Origin: an uncultured Marinomonas sp.
Lineage (GTDB): Bacteria > Pseudomonadota > Gammaproteobacteria > Pseudomonadales > Marinomonadaceae
Length of the DNA: 64,000 nucleotides
Direction of reading: 5' to 3'
NCBI GenBank assembly: GCA_947493575.1
Contig: CANLRQ010000017.1
Span: 1-64,000, forward strand
Positions 8,020 through 18,624 of this stretch are shown one piece after another. The position numbers were made by a program, and so were the translations under genes. The notes under the pieces are model-generated. The model had not been told where the DNA came from, ran no database searches, and worked only from the letters and a program-made list of their open reading frames with translations. How positions within the stretch are numbered: the stretch's first letter is position 1; each line of letters opens with the position of its first letter.

Positions 8020-9080
8020 TGAAACTACTTTATGGTGTTCAAGCAACAGGCAATGGTCACATCTCCCGCGCGCGAGCATTAGCTCCATTGTTAAAACAAA
8101 AGGGCGTTGAAGTCACCTTTCTATTTTCGGGAAGAGAATCTAAAGATTTTTTTGATATGGAAGTCTTTGGTGATTACAAGGTGAAAACTGGGTTAACTTT
8201 CCAGACTAAAGAAGGATCTCTTGATGTCATTAATACGGTGAGAAATGTTAACTTAAGACAGTTTAAAAAAGATGTGAATGATTTGGATTTAAGTCAATAT
8301 GATTTGATCGTGTCAGATTTTGAGCCTATTGTTGCTTGGGCTGCTAAAAAGAGAGACAGAGAGTGTATTGGGATAGGTCATCAATATGCCTTCTCTTATG
8401 ATATACCACATCATAAAAATGTATTGGGATCCTTTCTTTTAAAGTGGTTTGCACCCTCCAATAAACGAGTAGGTCTTCATTGGTACCACTTTAATCATGC
8501 TATTTTACCTCCGATTATCATTAATCATTCGGCATTAGTGAAAGCAGACCCTAAGAAAGTATTAGTGTATTTGCCTTTTGAAAATCCAAAGTTGATGATT
8601 AATACCCTAAACGCAGTTAAACATTACGATTTTATCATGCACTGCAAAGAAATTGAGCCAGGGAAGTACGGCAATGTAATCGTTTATTCATTTGGGCTTG
8701 AATCATTTCAACATAATTTAGGTCGATGCCAATCTGTTTTGTGCAATGCTGGTTTTGAACTGAACTCGGAAGCATTAAAGCTGGGTCGGAGGATTTTAGT
8801 AAAACCATTACAGGGTCAAATGGAGCAACACTCTAATGTGGTGGTATTAGAAGCACTTGAATTAGCACACTCAGCAACAGTCTTAACAGCTGAAGTGATT
8901 GAGGAGTGGCTAGAAACTTCAAAAGCTGTTCAAATTGATTACCCTGATACTGCAGCCTGTTTAGCTCAATGGCTATCTGAGGGGGCTGTTGAACCTATTT
9001 CAAATGTGGCGGAAGAGCTTTGGGCAGAGGTTGATAGTTTTAGCGCTAATACTTGCTATGACTCTGCTATACTAAACTGA
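8019..9080 (+). CDS. Glycosyltransferase-like protein, MJ1255/VC2487 type
   Basis: A 353-residue GT-B-fold protein related to the conserved MJ1255/VC2487 family. The N-terminal nucleotide-sugar fold opens with MKLLYGVQATGNGHISRA, the GxGHxxR pattern shared with MurG-like transferases. The C-terminal half carries the LCNAGFELNSEAL and KPLQGQMEQ sugar-nucleotide pattern. The ATG at 8019 overlaps the TGA of the PAP2 gene, so the two are translationally coupled. The acceptor is unknown; pairing with a PAP2 phosphatase suggests a lipid acceptor. A 237-bp gap to folE follows in which I see no clear element. Confidence 0.78.
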   Translation: MKLLYGVQATGNGHISRARALAPLLKQKGVEVTFLFSGRESKDFFDMEVFGDYKVKTGLTFQTKEGSLDVINTVRNVNLRQFKKDVNDLDLSQYDLIVSDFEPIVAWAAKKRDRECIGIGHQYAFSYDIPHHKNVLGSFLLKWFAPSNKRVGLHWYHFNHAILPPIIINHSALVKADPKKVLVYLPFENPKLMINTLNAVKHYDFIMHCKEIEPGKYGNVIVYSFGLESFQHNLGRCQSVLCNAGFELNSEALKLGRRILVKPLQGQMEQHSNVVVLEALELAHSATVLTAEVIEEWLETSKAVQIDYPDTAACLAQWLSEGAVEPISNVAEELWAEVDSFSANTCYDSAILN

Positions 9081-9317
9081 TCTCTATTTAATTTCTAAGC
9101 TGTCTGAAAAAAGGGGGCTGAGAAGCAAGAAAATGAGCGTTATTGCGTAATCTAGTAAAACCCTATAAATAAATTGCAAATATTTTTCAGATAGCAGTAG
9201 ACTCCTCACAGAATAAGATGAATTAACATCGGTTTCAACGGTACAATATAGCAAAGACTCATTTCAAATTATTGATTTGATGTTATGTCAAATTACCGCT
9301 TTGTCAGGAAATAGAAT

Positions 9318-9995
9318 ATGCAAACAGCTAGTCTTGCTAACCTTCATCCCGTTGTGCCGTCTGCAGAAGCATTAAGAGTGAGAGATGCTTTAATTAAACA
9401 TGGACTTGAAACGCCTATGATTGAAAACGGGTTAACGTCTGAAGAAAAATACCAGCGAATTAAGGGTGCCTTTGAAGAGGTTGTCACAACGCTTGGTTTA
9501 GATTTATCTGATGACAGTTTAGCAGAAACGCCTCATCGTATTGCAAAGATGTATGTGAAAGAGATTTTCTCGGGACTAGATTACGGACAGTTTCCAAAAA
9601 TTACCGTCATTGATAATAAAATGAAGGTAGATGAAATGGTGAAAGTGTGTGACATTAGTTTTACGAGTACATGCGAACATCATTTTGTGACGATTGATGG
9701 ATTGGCAAAAGTAGCATATCTGCCAAAGAATAAAATCATAGGTTTATCTAAAATTAATCGTATAGTACGATTTTTTGGCCAACGTCCACAGGTTCAAGAG
9801 CGTTTAACACAACAAATTCTAGTTACTTTACAAGCGCTTTTAGAAACTGATAATGTGGCAGTGAGTGTCGTGGCAACCCACTATTGTGTTAAAGCAAGAG
9901 GCGTTATGGATGCAAGCTCATCAACTCAAACAACAGCTTTAGGTGGATTATTTAAATCTAGCGATAAAACGAGAGCTGAATTTTTAGCTAGATAA
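9318..9995 (+). CDS. folE: GTP cyclohydrolase I (FolE)
   Basis: Converts GTP to 7,8-dihydroneopterin triphosphate, the first step of folate synthesis, as a zinc enzyme. The 225-residue protein has Cys119 and His122 in TCEHHF and Cys190 in THYCVKARG as zinc ligands, plus the family block [21 protein letters not shown]. This is the zinc-dependent type IA enzyme. Length is usual for the family. It stands alone between a glycosyltransferase and the ATP-grasp block, and a terminator follows at 10024. Confidence 0.95.
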   Translation: MQTASLANLHPVVPSAEALRVRDALIKHGLETPMIENGLTSEEKYQRIKGAFEEVVTTLGLDLSDDSLAETPHRIAKMYVKEIFSGLDYGQFPKITVIDNKMKVDEMVKVCDISFTSTCEHHFVTIDGLAKVAYLPKNKIIGLSKINRIVRFFGQRPQVQERLTQQILVTLQALLETDNVAVSVVATHYCVKARGVMDASSSTQTTALGGLFKSSDKTRAEFLAR

Positions 9996-10023
9996 AAAAG
10001 TTAATTGTATGCTTTTATATTTT

Positions 10024-10050
10024 AAAAAGGCCCTTTTGGGGCTTTTTTTT
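10024..10050 (+). terminator. Terminator of folE
   Basis: AAAAAGGCCC-TTTT-GGGGCTTTTT stem-loop with one internal mismatch, followed by a T run, 29 bp after folE. The rest of the gap up to 10237 shows no recognised element. Confidence 0.8.
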
Positions 10051-10236
10051 GACTTTTAAGGATTTTAGTCTATGGCCTAATAATTGCTTCATATAAAACA
10101 ATGAGATAATTAAGTTGATTATGTCAAAAATATGGGGTAATTATTATAAAGCTCATGAATAGTAAAAATAAATTCAAAGTGATGTGCCGTGTGGGCTCGA
10201 GCCTGAAGCAGTCATAAAAAAAGAGGGCGAAGAGGT

Positions 10237-11691
10237 ATGGAAATAAATTGGACAGATTACAATTCAAATAACTTTTTTGATGAACTAATTACTGAGGAAC
10301 AATCTCCTAGAGCTCCATCGGAAAAACTAGTGAATTATTTATCTTCATTAGATGTTGAAGAGTTAGAAAAAAGACGGCTAATGGCGGAAGCCACAATTCA
10401 AGAAATGGGAGTGAGTTTTACTGTATATACAGAAGAAGGGAACATTGATAGAGCATGGCCCTTTGATATTATCCCTAGAACAATATCTGCATCTGAGTGG
10501 AAAGTTGCAGAAACAGGTTTAAAACAACGACTAAAAGCACTAAATCTTTTCATTGATGATCTTTATCACGATCAAAACGTCATTCAAGACGGCATCATTC
10601 CCGAACATATAATCAAAGACTCTAAAAACTTTCGACCTGAATGTGTTGGTATCTCGCCACCTTTTGGTGTGTGGGCTCATATTTGTGGCACCGATTTAGT
10701 GCGTGCTGGTGATGGGCAATTCTATGTTTTAGAAGACAACCTTAGAGTTCCTTCTGGTGTGTCATATATGCTCGAAAATAGGGCAATTACAAAACGTGTA
10801 CTGCCTGAACTATTTGAAAACGACAACATTCTACCAGTTGATGATTACACCTCTAAGTTATTTGATATGTTGGCCGCTCTTTCCCCACGTGATAATGAAG
10901 TGCCTGAAATTGTGGTTCTAACACCGGGTATTTTTAATTCGGCATACTTCGAACATGCTTTCTTAGCTCAACAAATGGGTGCTGAGCTGGTTGAAGGCAG
11001 CGACTTATTTGTTGGAGAGGATGATTGTGTATACATGAAAACCATTGCTGGCCCAGAGCGTGTGGATGTTATCTACCGTCGTATAGATGACTTATTTATT
11101 GATCCTGAAGCTTTTGACCCTAATTCAGTATTAGGTGTGCCAGGCTTAATGCGTGCTTGGCAAAAAGGAAATGTGGCTTTGGCTAATGCACCGGGTGCTG
11201 GTGTAGCCGATGATAAAGTGGTTTATGCCTATGTTCCTGAACTTATTAAATACTATCTCGATGAAGAACCAATTCTTGCAAATGTGGAAACCTTCTTATG
11301 TGAAGATCCAGAGCAGCAAGAATATGTTTTAGCCAACTTAGACAAGTTGGTTGTTAAGCCCGCAAATGAGTCGGGTGGTTATGGTATGTTGGTTGGGCCG
11401 CACTCTACTAAAAAAGATCAGGCATTGTTTGCTGAGTTAATAAAGTCCAATCCAAGGAATTATATAGCTCAACCTACATTAAAATTATCAACATCACCGA
11501 CTCTCATAGGAAAAGGGCAGATTGAACCTCGCCATTTAGACCTAAGACCGTTTATTTTGCAAAGTAAAGATACGTATGTAACAACAGGTGGATTGACTCG
11601 TGTTGCAATGAAGAAAGGCTCTTTAGTCGTGAATTCGTCTCAAGGTGGCGGTAGTAAAGATACTTGGATTGTTGATTTGGAGGCTGAATAA
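10237..11691 (+). CDS. Circularly permuted ATP-grasp protein (DUF404/407 type)
   Basis: A 484-residue cytoplasmic ATP-grasp enzyme of the circularly permuted class, predicted to form amide or peptide bonds by acyl-phosphate chemistry. Visible family blocks are RPECVGISPP, YVLEDNLRVPSGVSYMLENR, VLTPGIFNSAYFEHAFLAQQMG with VEGSDL, VDVIYRRIDDLFIDP, KPANESGGYGMLVGP and FILQSKDTYVTTGGLTRVA. No product is experimentally known to me for the family. It is the first gene of a block in which an alpha-E protein and a transglutaminase/DUF2126 protein follow, with one base between its stop and the next ATG. The later gene at 16036 is a second, fused version. Confidence 0.85.
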   Translation: MEINWTDYNSNNFFDELITEEQSPRAPSEKLVNYLSSLDVEELEKRRLMAEATIQEMGVSFTVYTEEGNIDRAWPFDIIPRTISASEWKVAETGLKQRLKALNLFIDDLYHDQNVIQDGIIPEHIIKDSKNFRPECVGISPPFGVWAHICGTDLVRAGDGQFYVLEDNLRVPSGVSYMLENRAITKRVLPELFENDNILPVDDYTSKLFDMLAALSPRDNEVPEIVVLTPGIFNSAYFEHAFLAQQMGAELVEGSDLFVGEDDCVYMKTIAGPERVDVIYRRIDDLFIDPEAFDPNSVLGVPGLMRAWQKGNVALANAPGAGVADDKVVYAYVPELIKYYLDEEPILANVETFLCEDPEQQEYVLANLDKLVVKPANESGGYGMLVGPHSTKKDQALFAELIKSNPRNYIAQPTLKLSTSPTLIGKGQIEPRHLDLRPFILQSKDTYVTTGGLTRVAMKKGSLVVNSSQGGGSKDTWIVDLEAE

Positions 11692-11692
11692 T

Positions 11693-12637
11693 ATGTTGTC
11701 TAGAGTAGCAGAACGTATTTATTGGAGTGCTCGTTATATTGAGCGTGTAGAAAATATAGCTCGACTCGTCAGTGTGTATGACAACATGCTATATGATTTG
11801 CCAAAAGGCGTAGATATTAGTTGGTATAATTTAGTCAAAATTAATAGTAATACAGAACTTTTTCATGAACGTTACAAGGTTCAAGATGAAAAAAATGTGC
11901 TGAAGTTTATGTTAGAAGACGATACTAACCCAAGTTCCATTTTGTCATCTTTAAAAATGCTTCGTGAAAATATTCGTACAACTCGAGATGTTGTGCCGCA
12001 AGAAACATGGGAATTAATTAATGAGCTGGATATCTATGCTAGAAATAATATAAAGAAAGGCATTAATCGATCAGAGCGACATAGCTTCCTGAATAATATT
12101 ATTGAAGGTTGCCAAACTATTAATGGTCTATTGGCAGGAACCATGAGCCGTGATGCAACCTGGCAGTTTGTTTTATTAGGTCGCAACCTTGAGCGTGCCG
12201 ACATGACAACTCGAGTATTAGATGCTGCAGTTTCATTAATGTTGCAACCAAGAGATGAGCAAAACTTGGCTCTTGGGCAGGTACTTTGGTCTAAAGTATT
12301 GAAGTCACAAGGTGCATATTTAAATTATCGTCGTACTGTCAGAACATCAATTAGCGGGGCTAAGGTCGCCAAGTTTTTATTGAATGATCCTTATTTCCCT
12401 CGAACTGTTAGCTTTTGCTTTAATGAAATGTTGACTGCCGTAAATAAACTTCCTCATGGTGAAAATGTTTTAGAAACTGTGCAGATGTTGAAAAAAATGG
12501 ATTTCGAAATTAGCAGTTCAGATGATTTGGATATGAAATTCCGTGATTATCTGAATGAATTACAAATTGGCATTATTCAGCTTAGTGGAAACATTACTGA
12601 AAGTTGGTTTTCATTTGATAAAGGAGAAGCCGCGTGA
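11693..12637 (+). CDS. Alpha-E domain protein (DUF403)
   Basis: A 314-residue, almost entirely helical protein of the alpha-E family, which accompanies circularly permuted ATP-grasp enzymes and is thought to assist them; no catalytic site is known. It opens with the family signature MLSRVAERIYWSARYIERVENIARL, quoted here only in part as RIYWSARYIERVE. The ATG at 11693 is chosen because TTGGAGG precedes it and it starts at the conserved LSRVAE block. Its stop overlaps the GTG of the next gene (GTGA), so the three genes are translationally coupled. It aligns with the C-terminal half of the fused protein at 16036. Confidence 0.83.
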   Translation: MLSRVAERIYWSARYIERVENIARLVSVYDNMLYDLPKGVDISWYNLVKINSNTELFHERYKVQDEKNVLKFMLEDDTNPSSILSSLKMLRENIRTTRDVVPQETWELINELDIYARNNIKKGINRSERHSFLNNIIEGCQTINGLLAGTMSRDATWQFVLLGRNLERADMTTRVLDAAVSLMLQPRDEQNLALGQVLWSKVLKSQGAYLNYRRTVRTSISGAKVAKFLLNDPYFPRTVSFCFNEMLTAVNKLPHGENVLETVQMLKKMDFEISSSDDLDMKFRDYLNELQIGIIQLSGNITESWFSFDKGEAA

Positions 12638-15600
12638 CTATTCGTGTTGCTTTACAGCACAAGACAGAGTACAAGTTTGATCGTCACGTAAATGTGTTTC
12701 CACATATTCTACGCTTGCGACCTGCGCCTCATTCACGTACCCATATTCATAGTTACTCTTTAAAAGTTACTCCTGAGGATCATTTTTTAAATTGGCAACA
12801 AGATCCGTTTGGAAACTTTCAATCGCGGTTAGTCTTTCCAGAGAAAACAGATAAGTTGACATTTGAAGTCGAAGTTATTGCTGATATGACAGTGATTAAC
12901 CCGTTTGACTTCTTTGTTGAAAAGTATGCTGAATCTTACCCTTTTGAATATGATAAACAGTTACAGAAAGAGTTAGAACCTTATCTTCAGGTAACAGAAT
13001 CAGGGGAGTTGTTAGATCAATACCTAGAGGGCATCTCAAGAGAAGAGATTCCTGTTAATGATTTCTTAGTGGCGGTTAATACAAAACTGTCGCAAGACAT
13101 TGGTTATGGTATTCGCTTAGAGCCTGGAGTGCAGACTTGCGAAGAAACATTAGAGCTTCGTAAAGGTTCTTGTCGTGATACCGCATGGTTGTTGATTCAA
13201 GTCTTTAGACACTGTGGTTTAGCCGCTCGTTTTGCTTCGGGTTATTTGGTTCAACTTACCGCAGATGTTAAAGCATTAGATGGCCCTTCTGGCCCAGAAG
13301 AAGATTTCACTGACCTGCATGCATGGTGTGAAGTATTTTTACCTGGCGCTGGCTGGGTTGGTCTTGATCCAACTTCAGGTTTATTTGCTGGAGAAGGTCA
13401 TATTCCATTAGCTTGTACGCCTGAACCTGTTTCTGCTGCGCCGATTACAGGCTTTACTGATAAATGTGAAACAGAATTTAGCTACTCAAATGTGGTTACT
13501 CGTATATTAGAAGATCCACGAGTAACAAAACCCTATTCAGATGGCGATTGGCTAGACATTAAAGCCTTAGGCGATGCTGTTGATGAGGAATTAGTCGAAG
13601 GTGATGTGCGCTTAACTATGGGGGGAGAGCCGACATTCGTTTCTATTGACGATATGGATTCAGCTCAGTGGAATACAGAGGCGCTTGGTAAAGACAAACT
13701 CAAACTCGCAAAAGATTTACTTTTGAGGTTGAAGAAACGTTTTGCCCCTGAAGGGATGTTGCATTACGGTCAAGGTAAGTGGTATCCAGGTGAAGAAGTT
13801 CCACGCTGGGCGCTAGGTTGTTTTTGGCGTTTAGATAATGAACCTTTATGGCACAACACGGATCTATTGGCCCGAGTTGATAAAGACTATAAGCATGATG
13901 TTGCAGACGCGAAACGCTTTGGTAACGCATTATGTGACATTTTAAAAGTGGATGATGCGTACCTAAAACCTGCATACGAAGATACGTTACATTATCTTTG
14001 GATGGAGCAGTCTTTACCTGAGAATGTTGATCCAACTAAAGCGGATTTAACCGATAGTCTTGACCGACGACGATTAGCGAAGTTGCTTACTCGCGGCCTC
14101 AATACACCAACGGGCTTTATTCTACCGTTACAGTGTTTAGAAGTAGGTACGGGTTGGGAAAGCTCTGATTGGCCAATGAGAAGAGATGTTATAACCCTTA
14201 TTCCTGGAGATTCTCCATTGGGTTATCGTTTGCCATTAAATTCTTTGCCCGCAGTAACAGAGGAAGAGATTAAGCCTGAGCGTGATCCATTTGAACCTCG
14301 TCAGCCTTTAGTTTCAATGACCCCTCCTGCTCGTGATCCTCGTACTATGATGTCTTCTTTAAGGAAGTCTACAGATTCTGTAGATGTTAATGAGACAAAA
14401 GAAGCGATAGCAAAAACCTACAAGAATGTTATTCGAACTGCATTATGTATTGAGCCACGTGAAGGTAAATTGCATGTGTTCTTACCTCCAGTGCAGAAAT
14501 TAGAGCATTATGTTGAGTTATTACACGCGCTTGAAACGGTTGCGGCTAAGTTATCTCTACCTTTGATTATTGAAGGATATGAACCGCCAAAAGATGCACG
14601 TCTACAACGCTTCCAGATAACTCCTGATCCAGGCGTTATCGAAGTGAATATTCATCCTGCATCGAACTGGGATGAGATGGTTCATAATACTGAGTTGCTT
14701 TATGAAGAAGCGAGACAGTGTCGCTTGGGGACTGAGAAATTTATGATTGATGGTCGCCATACTGGTACTGGCGGTGGCAATCACATTACGCTTGGCGGAT
14801 TAACGCCAAATGACAGTCCTATCCTACGAAAACCTGATCTACTAAGAAGCTTAGTTACGTTCTGGCAGCATCACCCCGGTCTTTCGTATCTGTTTTCTGG
14901 GATGTTTATTGGCCCAACTAGCCAAGCCCCACGACCAGATGAAGGTCGTGATGAAATGATGTATGAGATGGAAATTGCGTTCTCCGAAATGCCTGATGGA
15001 TTTGTTGATGAGCCTTGGCTTGCGGATCGTTTGATGCGTAACCTGCTAATCGATATTACTGGCAACACACATCGTTCTGAGTTCTGTATTGATAAACTGT
15101 ATGCTGCTGGCACTTCCAGTGGTCGCCAAGGTTTGCTTGAGTTCCGTGGTTTTGAAATGCCGCCACATCCTAGGATGTCACTTGTACAAATACTATTATT
15201 GAGATGTTTGGTTGCTCGTTTCTGGAAAGAACCTTATAAAAAACCTTTGGTTCGTTGGGGAACGTCATTACATGATAAGTTCATGTTGCCGCACTTTGTA
15301 TGGAATGACATAAAAGAAGTGGTCAAAGACCTACAACAACACGGTTACCCTTTCAAATTAGAATGGTTGGCTGCGTTTGAGGAATTCCGTTTCCCTCATT
15401 ATGGTCGCTTACAAGTTGATGATATTGAGCTTGAACTTCGTTGGGCAATTGAACCTTGGCATGTTCTTGGGGAGGAAATCTCAATGAGCGGAACGTCTCG
15501 CTATGTTGATTCTTCTGTTGAACGATTACAGGTAAAACTAACGGGACTAACAGAAGGTCGGTATGTACTTGCATGTAATGGTCGTCGAGTTCCAATTAAA

Positions 15601-16008
15601 TCGACGGGTAAACATGGGGAGTTTGTCGGGGCTGTTCGTTATAAAGCATGGGCACCACCTTCAGCATTGCACCCAACATTAGGTGTTGATACACCCTTGG
15701 TATTTGACTTAATTGATACTTGGAATGGCATGTCTGTTGGTGGTTGTACGTATCATATTTCGCATCCAGGTGGACGCAGCTATGAAACATTGCCTGTCAA
15801 TGCAAATGAAGCCGAGGCTCGTCGAGTGAATCGTTTCTGGGATAATGGTTTTACCCAAGGTCGTTTTGATACACCGGATGAATTCAAGACCATAGGGCAT
15901 TTTTATCCTAATGAAGAGACGTCAAAACCAATGGCTCCTCCACCAGAAGAGCCAACGGGTGAATATCCTCATACACTTGACCTCAGGAAACGGTATAATG
16001 CTCTTTAA
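12634..16008 (+). CDS. Transglutaminase-like / DUF2126 (putative amidoligase) fusion
   Basis: An 1124-residue two-part protein. Residues 1-300 form a bacterial transglutaminase N-domain and papain-like core with catalytic Cys180 (KGSCRDTAW), His229 (LHAWCEVF) and Asp245 (LDPTSG). The rest is DUF2126, annotated in protein families as a putative amidoligase of the carboxylate-amine ligase type; its blocks include RLTMGGEPTFVSIDD, GGGNHITLGG and GLLEFRGFEMPPHPRMS. The GTG start overlaps the previous stop and has AGGAG upstream. One polypeptide thus pairs a possible amide-cleaving or transferring domain with a possible amide-forming one. The substrate is unknown. Confidence 0.85.
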   Translation: MTIRVALQHKTEYKFDRHVNVFPHILRLRPAPHSRTHIHSYSLKVTPEDHFLNWQQDPFGNFQSRLVFPEKTDKLTFEVEVIADMTVINPFDFFVEKYAESYPFEYDKQLQKELEPYLQVTESGELLDQYLEGISREEIPVNDFLVAVNTKLSQDIGYGIRLEPGVQTCEETLELRKGSCRDTAWLLIQVFRHCGLAARFASGYLVQLTADVKALDGPSGPEEDFTDLHAWCEVFLPGAGWVGLDPTSGLFAGEGHIPLACTPEPVSAAPITGFTDKCETEFSYSNVVTRILEDPRVTKPYSDGDWLDIKALGDAVDEELVEGDVRLTMGGEPTFVSIDDMDSAQWNTEALGKDKLKLAKDLLLRLKKRFAPEGMLHYGQGKWYPGEEVPRWALGCFWRLDNEPLWHNTDLLARVDKDYKHDVADAKRFGNALCDILKVDDAYLKPAYEDTLHYLWMEQSLPENVDPTKADLTDSLDRRRLAKLLTRGLNTPTGFILPLQCLEVGTGWESSDWPMRRDVITLIPGDSPLGYRLPLNSLPAVTEEEIKPERDPFEPRQPLVSMTPPARDPRTMMSSLRKSTDSVDVNETKEAIAKTYKNVIRTALCIEPREGKLHVFLPPVQKLEHYVELLHALETVAAKLSLPLIIEGYEPPKDARLQRFQITPDPGVIEVNIHPASNWDEMVHNTELLYEEARQCRLGTEKFMIDGRHTGTGGGNHITLGGLTPNDSPILRKPDLLRSLVTFWQHHPGLSYLFSGMFIGPTSQAPRPDEGRDEMMYEMEIAFSEMPDGFVDEPWLADRLMRNLLIDITGNTHRSEFCIDKLYAAGTSSGRQGLLEFRGFEMPPHPRMSLVQILLLRCLVARFWKEPYKKPLVRWGTSLHDKFMLPHFVWNDIKEVVKDLQQHGYPFKLEWLAAFEEFRFPHYGRLQVDDIELELRWAIEPWHVLGEEISMSGTSRYVDSSVERLQVKLTGLTEGRYVLACNGRRVPIKSTGKHGEFVGAVRYKAWAPPSALHPTLGVDTPLVFDLIDTWNGMSVGGCTYHISHPGGRSYETLPVNANEAEARRVNRFWDNGFTQGRFDTPDEFKTIGHFYPNEETSKPMAPPPEEPTGEYPHTLDLRKRYNAL

Positions 16009-16035
16009 ATTTATTTATTGAGCAAAACCATCTAA

Positions 16036-18624
16036 ATGCCAGTTATGCAAATACAATCACAAACAAACTCTCAATCGGAGTCAATTGAGCGTCAATCGGA
16101 ATTATCATGGTACCCTCATCCAGAGGGTACCTATGATGAAGCTTTTACAGAAAGCCGAATTGCGCGTCCACATTGGCAACGTCTTGTCGAGAGTATCTCT
16201 TCGCTTGGAAAGGATGGTCTGAGCGATCGAGAGCGCCGAGCTCTACGAATTCTTAGGGATGATGGCGCGACTTATAATTTAGCCGCAGAACCCATGTCTC
16301 CGAAGGTATGGAGTTTAGACCCTATACCTTCAGTTATTCATGATAAAGAGTGGCAGAAAATAGAGTCTGCCTTAATTGAAAGGTCGACTTTATTTGATCT
16401 TATTTTAAAAGATATTTACGGGCCTCGTAACTTAATAAAACAAGGTGTAGTTCCGCCTGAAGTTATTTACGGGCATCCCGGTTTTTTAAGAGCATGTCAA
16501 AGTATGGAGGTTCCCGGTAACCATAACCTCTTATTACATGCCGCTGATATGGTTCGTTCTCAAGATGGAAACTTCTGCATTATAGGGGACCGAACTCAAG
16601 CACCAAGTGGGGCTGGTTACGCTCTTGAAAACAGAACGGTTCTATCACGAGTAATGCCCAGCGTTTTTCGGGATAGCCAAGTACATCGTTTAGCGTATTT
16701 CTTCCAAGCTTTACGCGATATGTTATCTAAGTTAGTTGAAGATAAAACTGATAATCCTCGCATTGTTGTGATGACTCCGGGGGCTTACAGTAACTCCTAT
16801 TTTGAGCAAGCCTTGTTAGCTAATTATCTAGGTTACTCTTTAGTTCAAGGCAGTGATTTAACCGTTCGTAATGGTCATGTTTGGCTTAAGTCGTTACAAG
16901 GCTTAGAAAAGGTAGATGTGATTTTACGACGGGTCGACGATGCATTTTGTGACCAAGCTGAGTTACGTTCTGATTCTTATCTTGGAGTGCCGGGTATATT
17001 AGAAGTGATTCGTTCTGGGAATGTTGTTATGGCAAACCCATTAGGCTCTGGAATACTTGAAACACCTGCATTATTAAAATATCTTCCCCAAATTAGTCAG
17101 TATTTCTTTGGGCATGATTTATCCATTGAATCTGTCCAAACTTGGTGGTGTGGTGATTCACACGATTTACAATTTGTGAAAGATAACCTGCATGACTTAA
17201 TTGTGAAACCGGCTATTCGCACCGCGTCCTCTCCAAGTATTTATGGTAGACAACTGTCTTCGGTTGAGCGTGAGCAGTTATTTGAACGAATTAAAGCAGC
17301 TCCTCATAGATATACCGCCCAAAGTTATTTGGCGGCTTCTCATACTCCTGCTTGGCAAAATGGAAGTGTTTGCTCTAGGCCTACTATATTACGTACTTTT
17401 ACAGTATCAAATGATACGAGCTATCAAGTTATGGCTGGTGGTTTGACAAGGGTATGCGCTGGAGAAAACGATACAATCGTTACCAATTTCAATGGCTCAA
17501 AGAGTAAAGATACTTGGGTGATGTCCAAGGCCCTTGATAATGATTTAACCTTGACGAATAAACATACTCTTCCTCAAGGTGGCCTGCATTCAAATCTACC
17601 GAGTCGAGTGGTCGAGAACTTATTTTGGATGGGGCGCTACGCTGAGCGGGCCGAAATGACGATACGTTTATTGAGAACAGTATTTGTTCAAATAAATGAG
17701 GTTGATTCGTTACCAAAAGAATGTCGAGATGTTCTGTTTAAAGCATTGTCAGTGCAAACTGGTAGCATACCGGGATTTTGTGAAGAGTCGGAAGCACTGC
17801 TAAATAACCCTGAATCTGAATTTGTTGCCATGGTGGCGGATGCTTCTCGTATGGGGTCAGTTAAGTCAAATTTATTAGCCTTACTAACATGTACAGAAGA
17901 AATAAAAGAGATGCTTTCGGCAGATACTCGTAAGATTATTAATAACCTGAGAGATTATCTATTTGAGCTAGATAGAGCTTATATAAATGGCTTGCCTGAG
18001 GCGCCAGAAGAGTCTTTAGACAATTTGGTAACCTGTCTGCTTGCATTATCAGGTTTGAATCATGAAAGCATGCTACGCGGTATTGATTGGAAGTTCCAAG
18101 AAATTGGCCGGCGTACAGAAAGAGCTTTGCAAACAGCGACATTGTTAAGATCCACACTAACGGAATCGCTTTCTCAGTTAAATCAACAACAAGTGCTGGA
18201 GTCGGTACTATTGAGTGTGGAAGCGTTAATTTCCTTTAGGAGACGTTATCGAACTCAAGTTGAAGTCGAATATGGTCTGGATTTGTTGATGTTAGATGAG
18301 ACAAACCCTAGGTCGTTGTTTTATCAAGTAGATCAATTGCGCTTATTGGTGAGTGATCTTCCTAGAAGTGAGACCTCGTTAAGAGAGATGAGTACCGAAG
18401 TTCGTCTGATTATTCAATCACTGAGTGATATCCAGTTAGCTAATTTGGAAACCTTATCTATAGTTGATCCGATGACGAAGCAAAGAGAAAACTTAAATCA
18501 ATTGATGATGGAACTTCAAGAGCGATTAGAGCTGTTTACATCAAAGATTAGTGATAAGTATTTTGATCATAAAACCAGTGGTCCTCAGAAGCTTGTCAGT
18601 ACAGAATGGAATAACGATGTATGA
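16036..18624 (+). CDS. Circularly permuted ATP-grasp / alpha-E fusion protein
   Basis: An 862-residue fusion of the two domains that are separate genes at 10237 and 11693. Residues about 50-500 are the permuted ATP-grasp (AADMVRSQDGNFCIIGD, APSGAGYALENR, VMTPGAYSNSYFEQALLANYLG, VQGSDL, VDVILRRVDDAF, VMAGGLTRVC). Residues about 515-840 are alpha-E, starting LPSRVVENLFWMGRYAERAE. The start at 16036 has a weak ribosome site; an ATG at 16045 is possible. It begins 27 bp after the DUF2126 gene, and its stop overlaps the following transglutaminase gene. Together with that gene it forms a second, compact version of the system. Confidence 0.85.
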   Translation: MPVMQIQSQTNSQSESIERQSELSWYPHPEGTYDEAFTESRIARPHWQRLVESISSLGKDGLSDRERRALRILRDDGATYNLAAEPMSPKVWSLDPIPSVIHDKEWQKIESALIERSTLFDLILKDIYGPRNLIKQGVVPPEVIYGHPGFLRACQSMEVPGNHNLLLHAADMVRSQDGNFCIIGDRTQAPSGAGYALENRTVLSRVMPSVFRDSQVHRLAYFFQALRDMLSKLVEDKTDNPRIVVMTPGAYSNSYFEQALLANYLGYSLVQGSDLTVRNGHVWLKSLQGLEKVDVILRRVDDAFCDQAELRSDSYLGVPGILEVIRSGNVVMANPLGSGILETPALLKYLPQISQYFFGHDLSIESVQTWWCGDSHDLQFVKDNLHDLIVKPAIRTASSPSIYGRQLSSVEREQLFERIKAAPHRYTAQSYLAASHTPAWQNGSVCSRPTILRTFTVSNDTSYQVMAGGLTRVCAGENDTIVTNFNGSKSKDTWVMSKALDNDLTLTNKHTLPQGGLHSNLPSRVVENLFWMGRYAERAEMTIRLLRTVFVQINEVDSLPKECRDVLFKALSVQTGSIPGFCEESEALLNNPESEFVAMVADASRMGSVKSNLLALLTCTEEIKEMLSADTRKIINNLRDYLFELDRAYINGLPEAPEESLDNLVTCLLALSGLNHESMLRGIDWKFQEIGRRTERALQTATLLRSTLTESLSQLNQQQVLESVLLSVEALISFRRRYRTQVEVEYGLDLLMLDETNPRSLFYQVDQLRLLVSDLPRSETSLREMSTEVRLIIQSLSDIQLANLETLSIVDPMTKQRENLNQLMMELQERLELFTSKISDKYFDHKTSGPQKLVSTEWNNDV

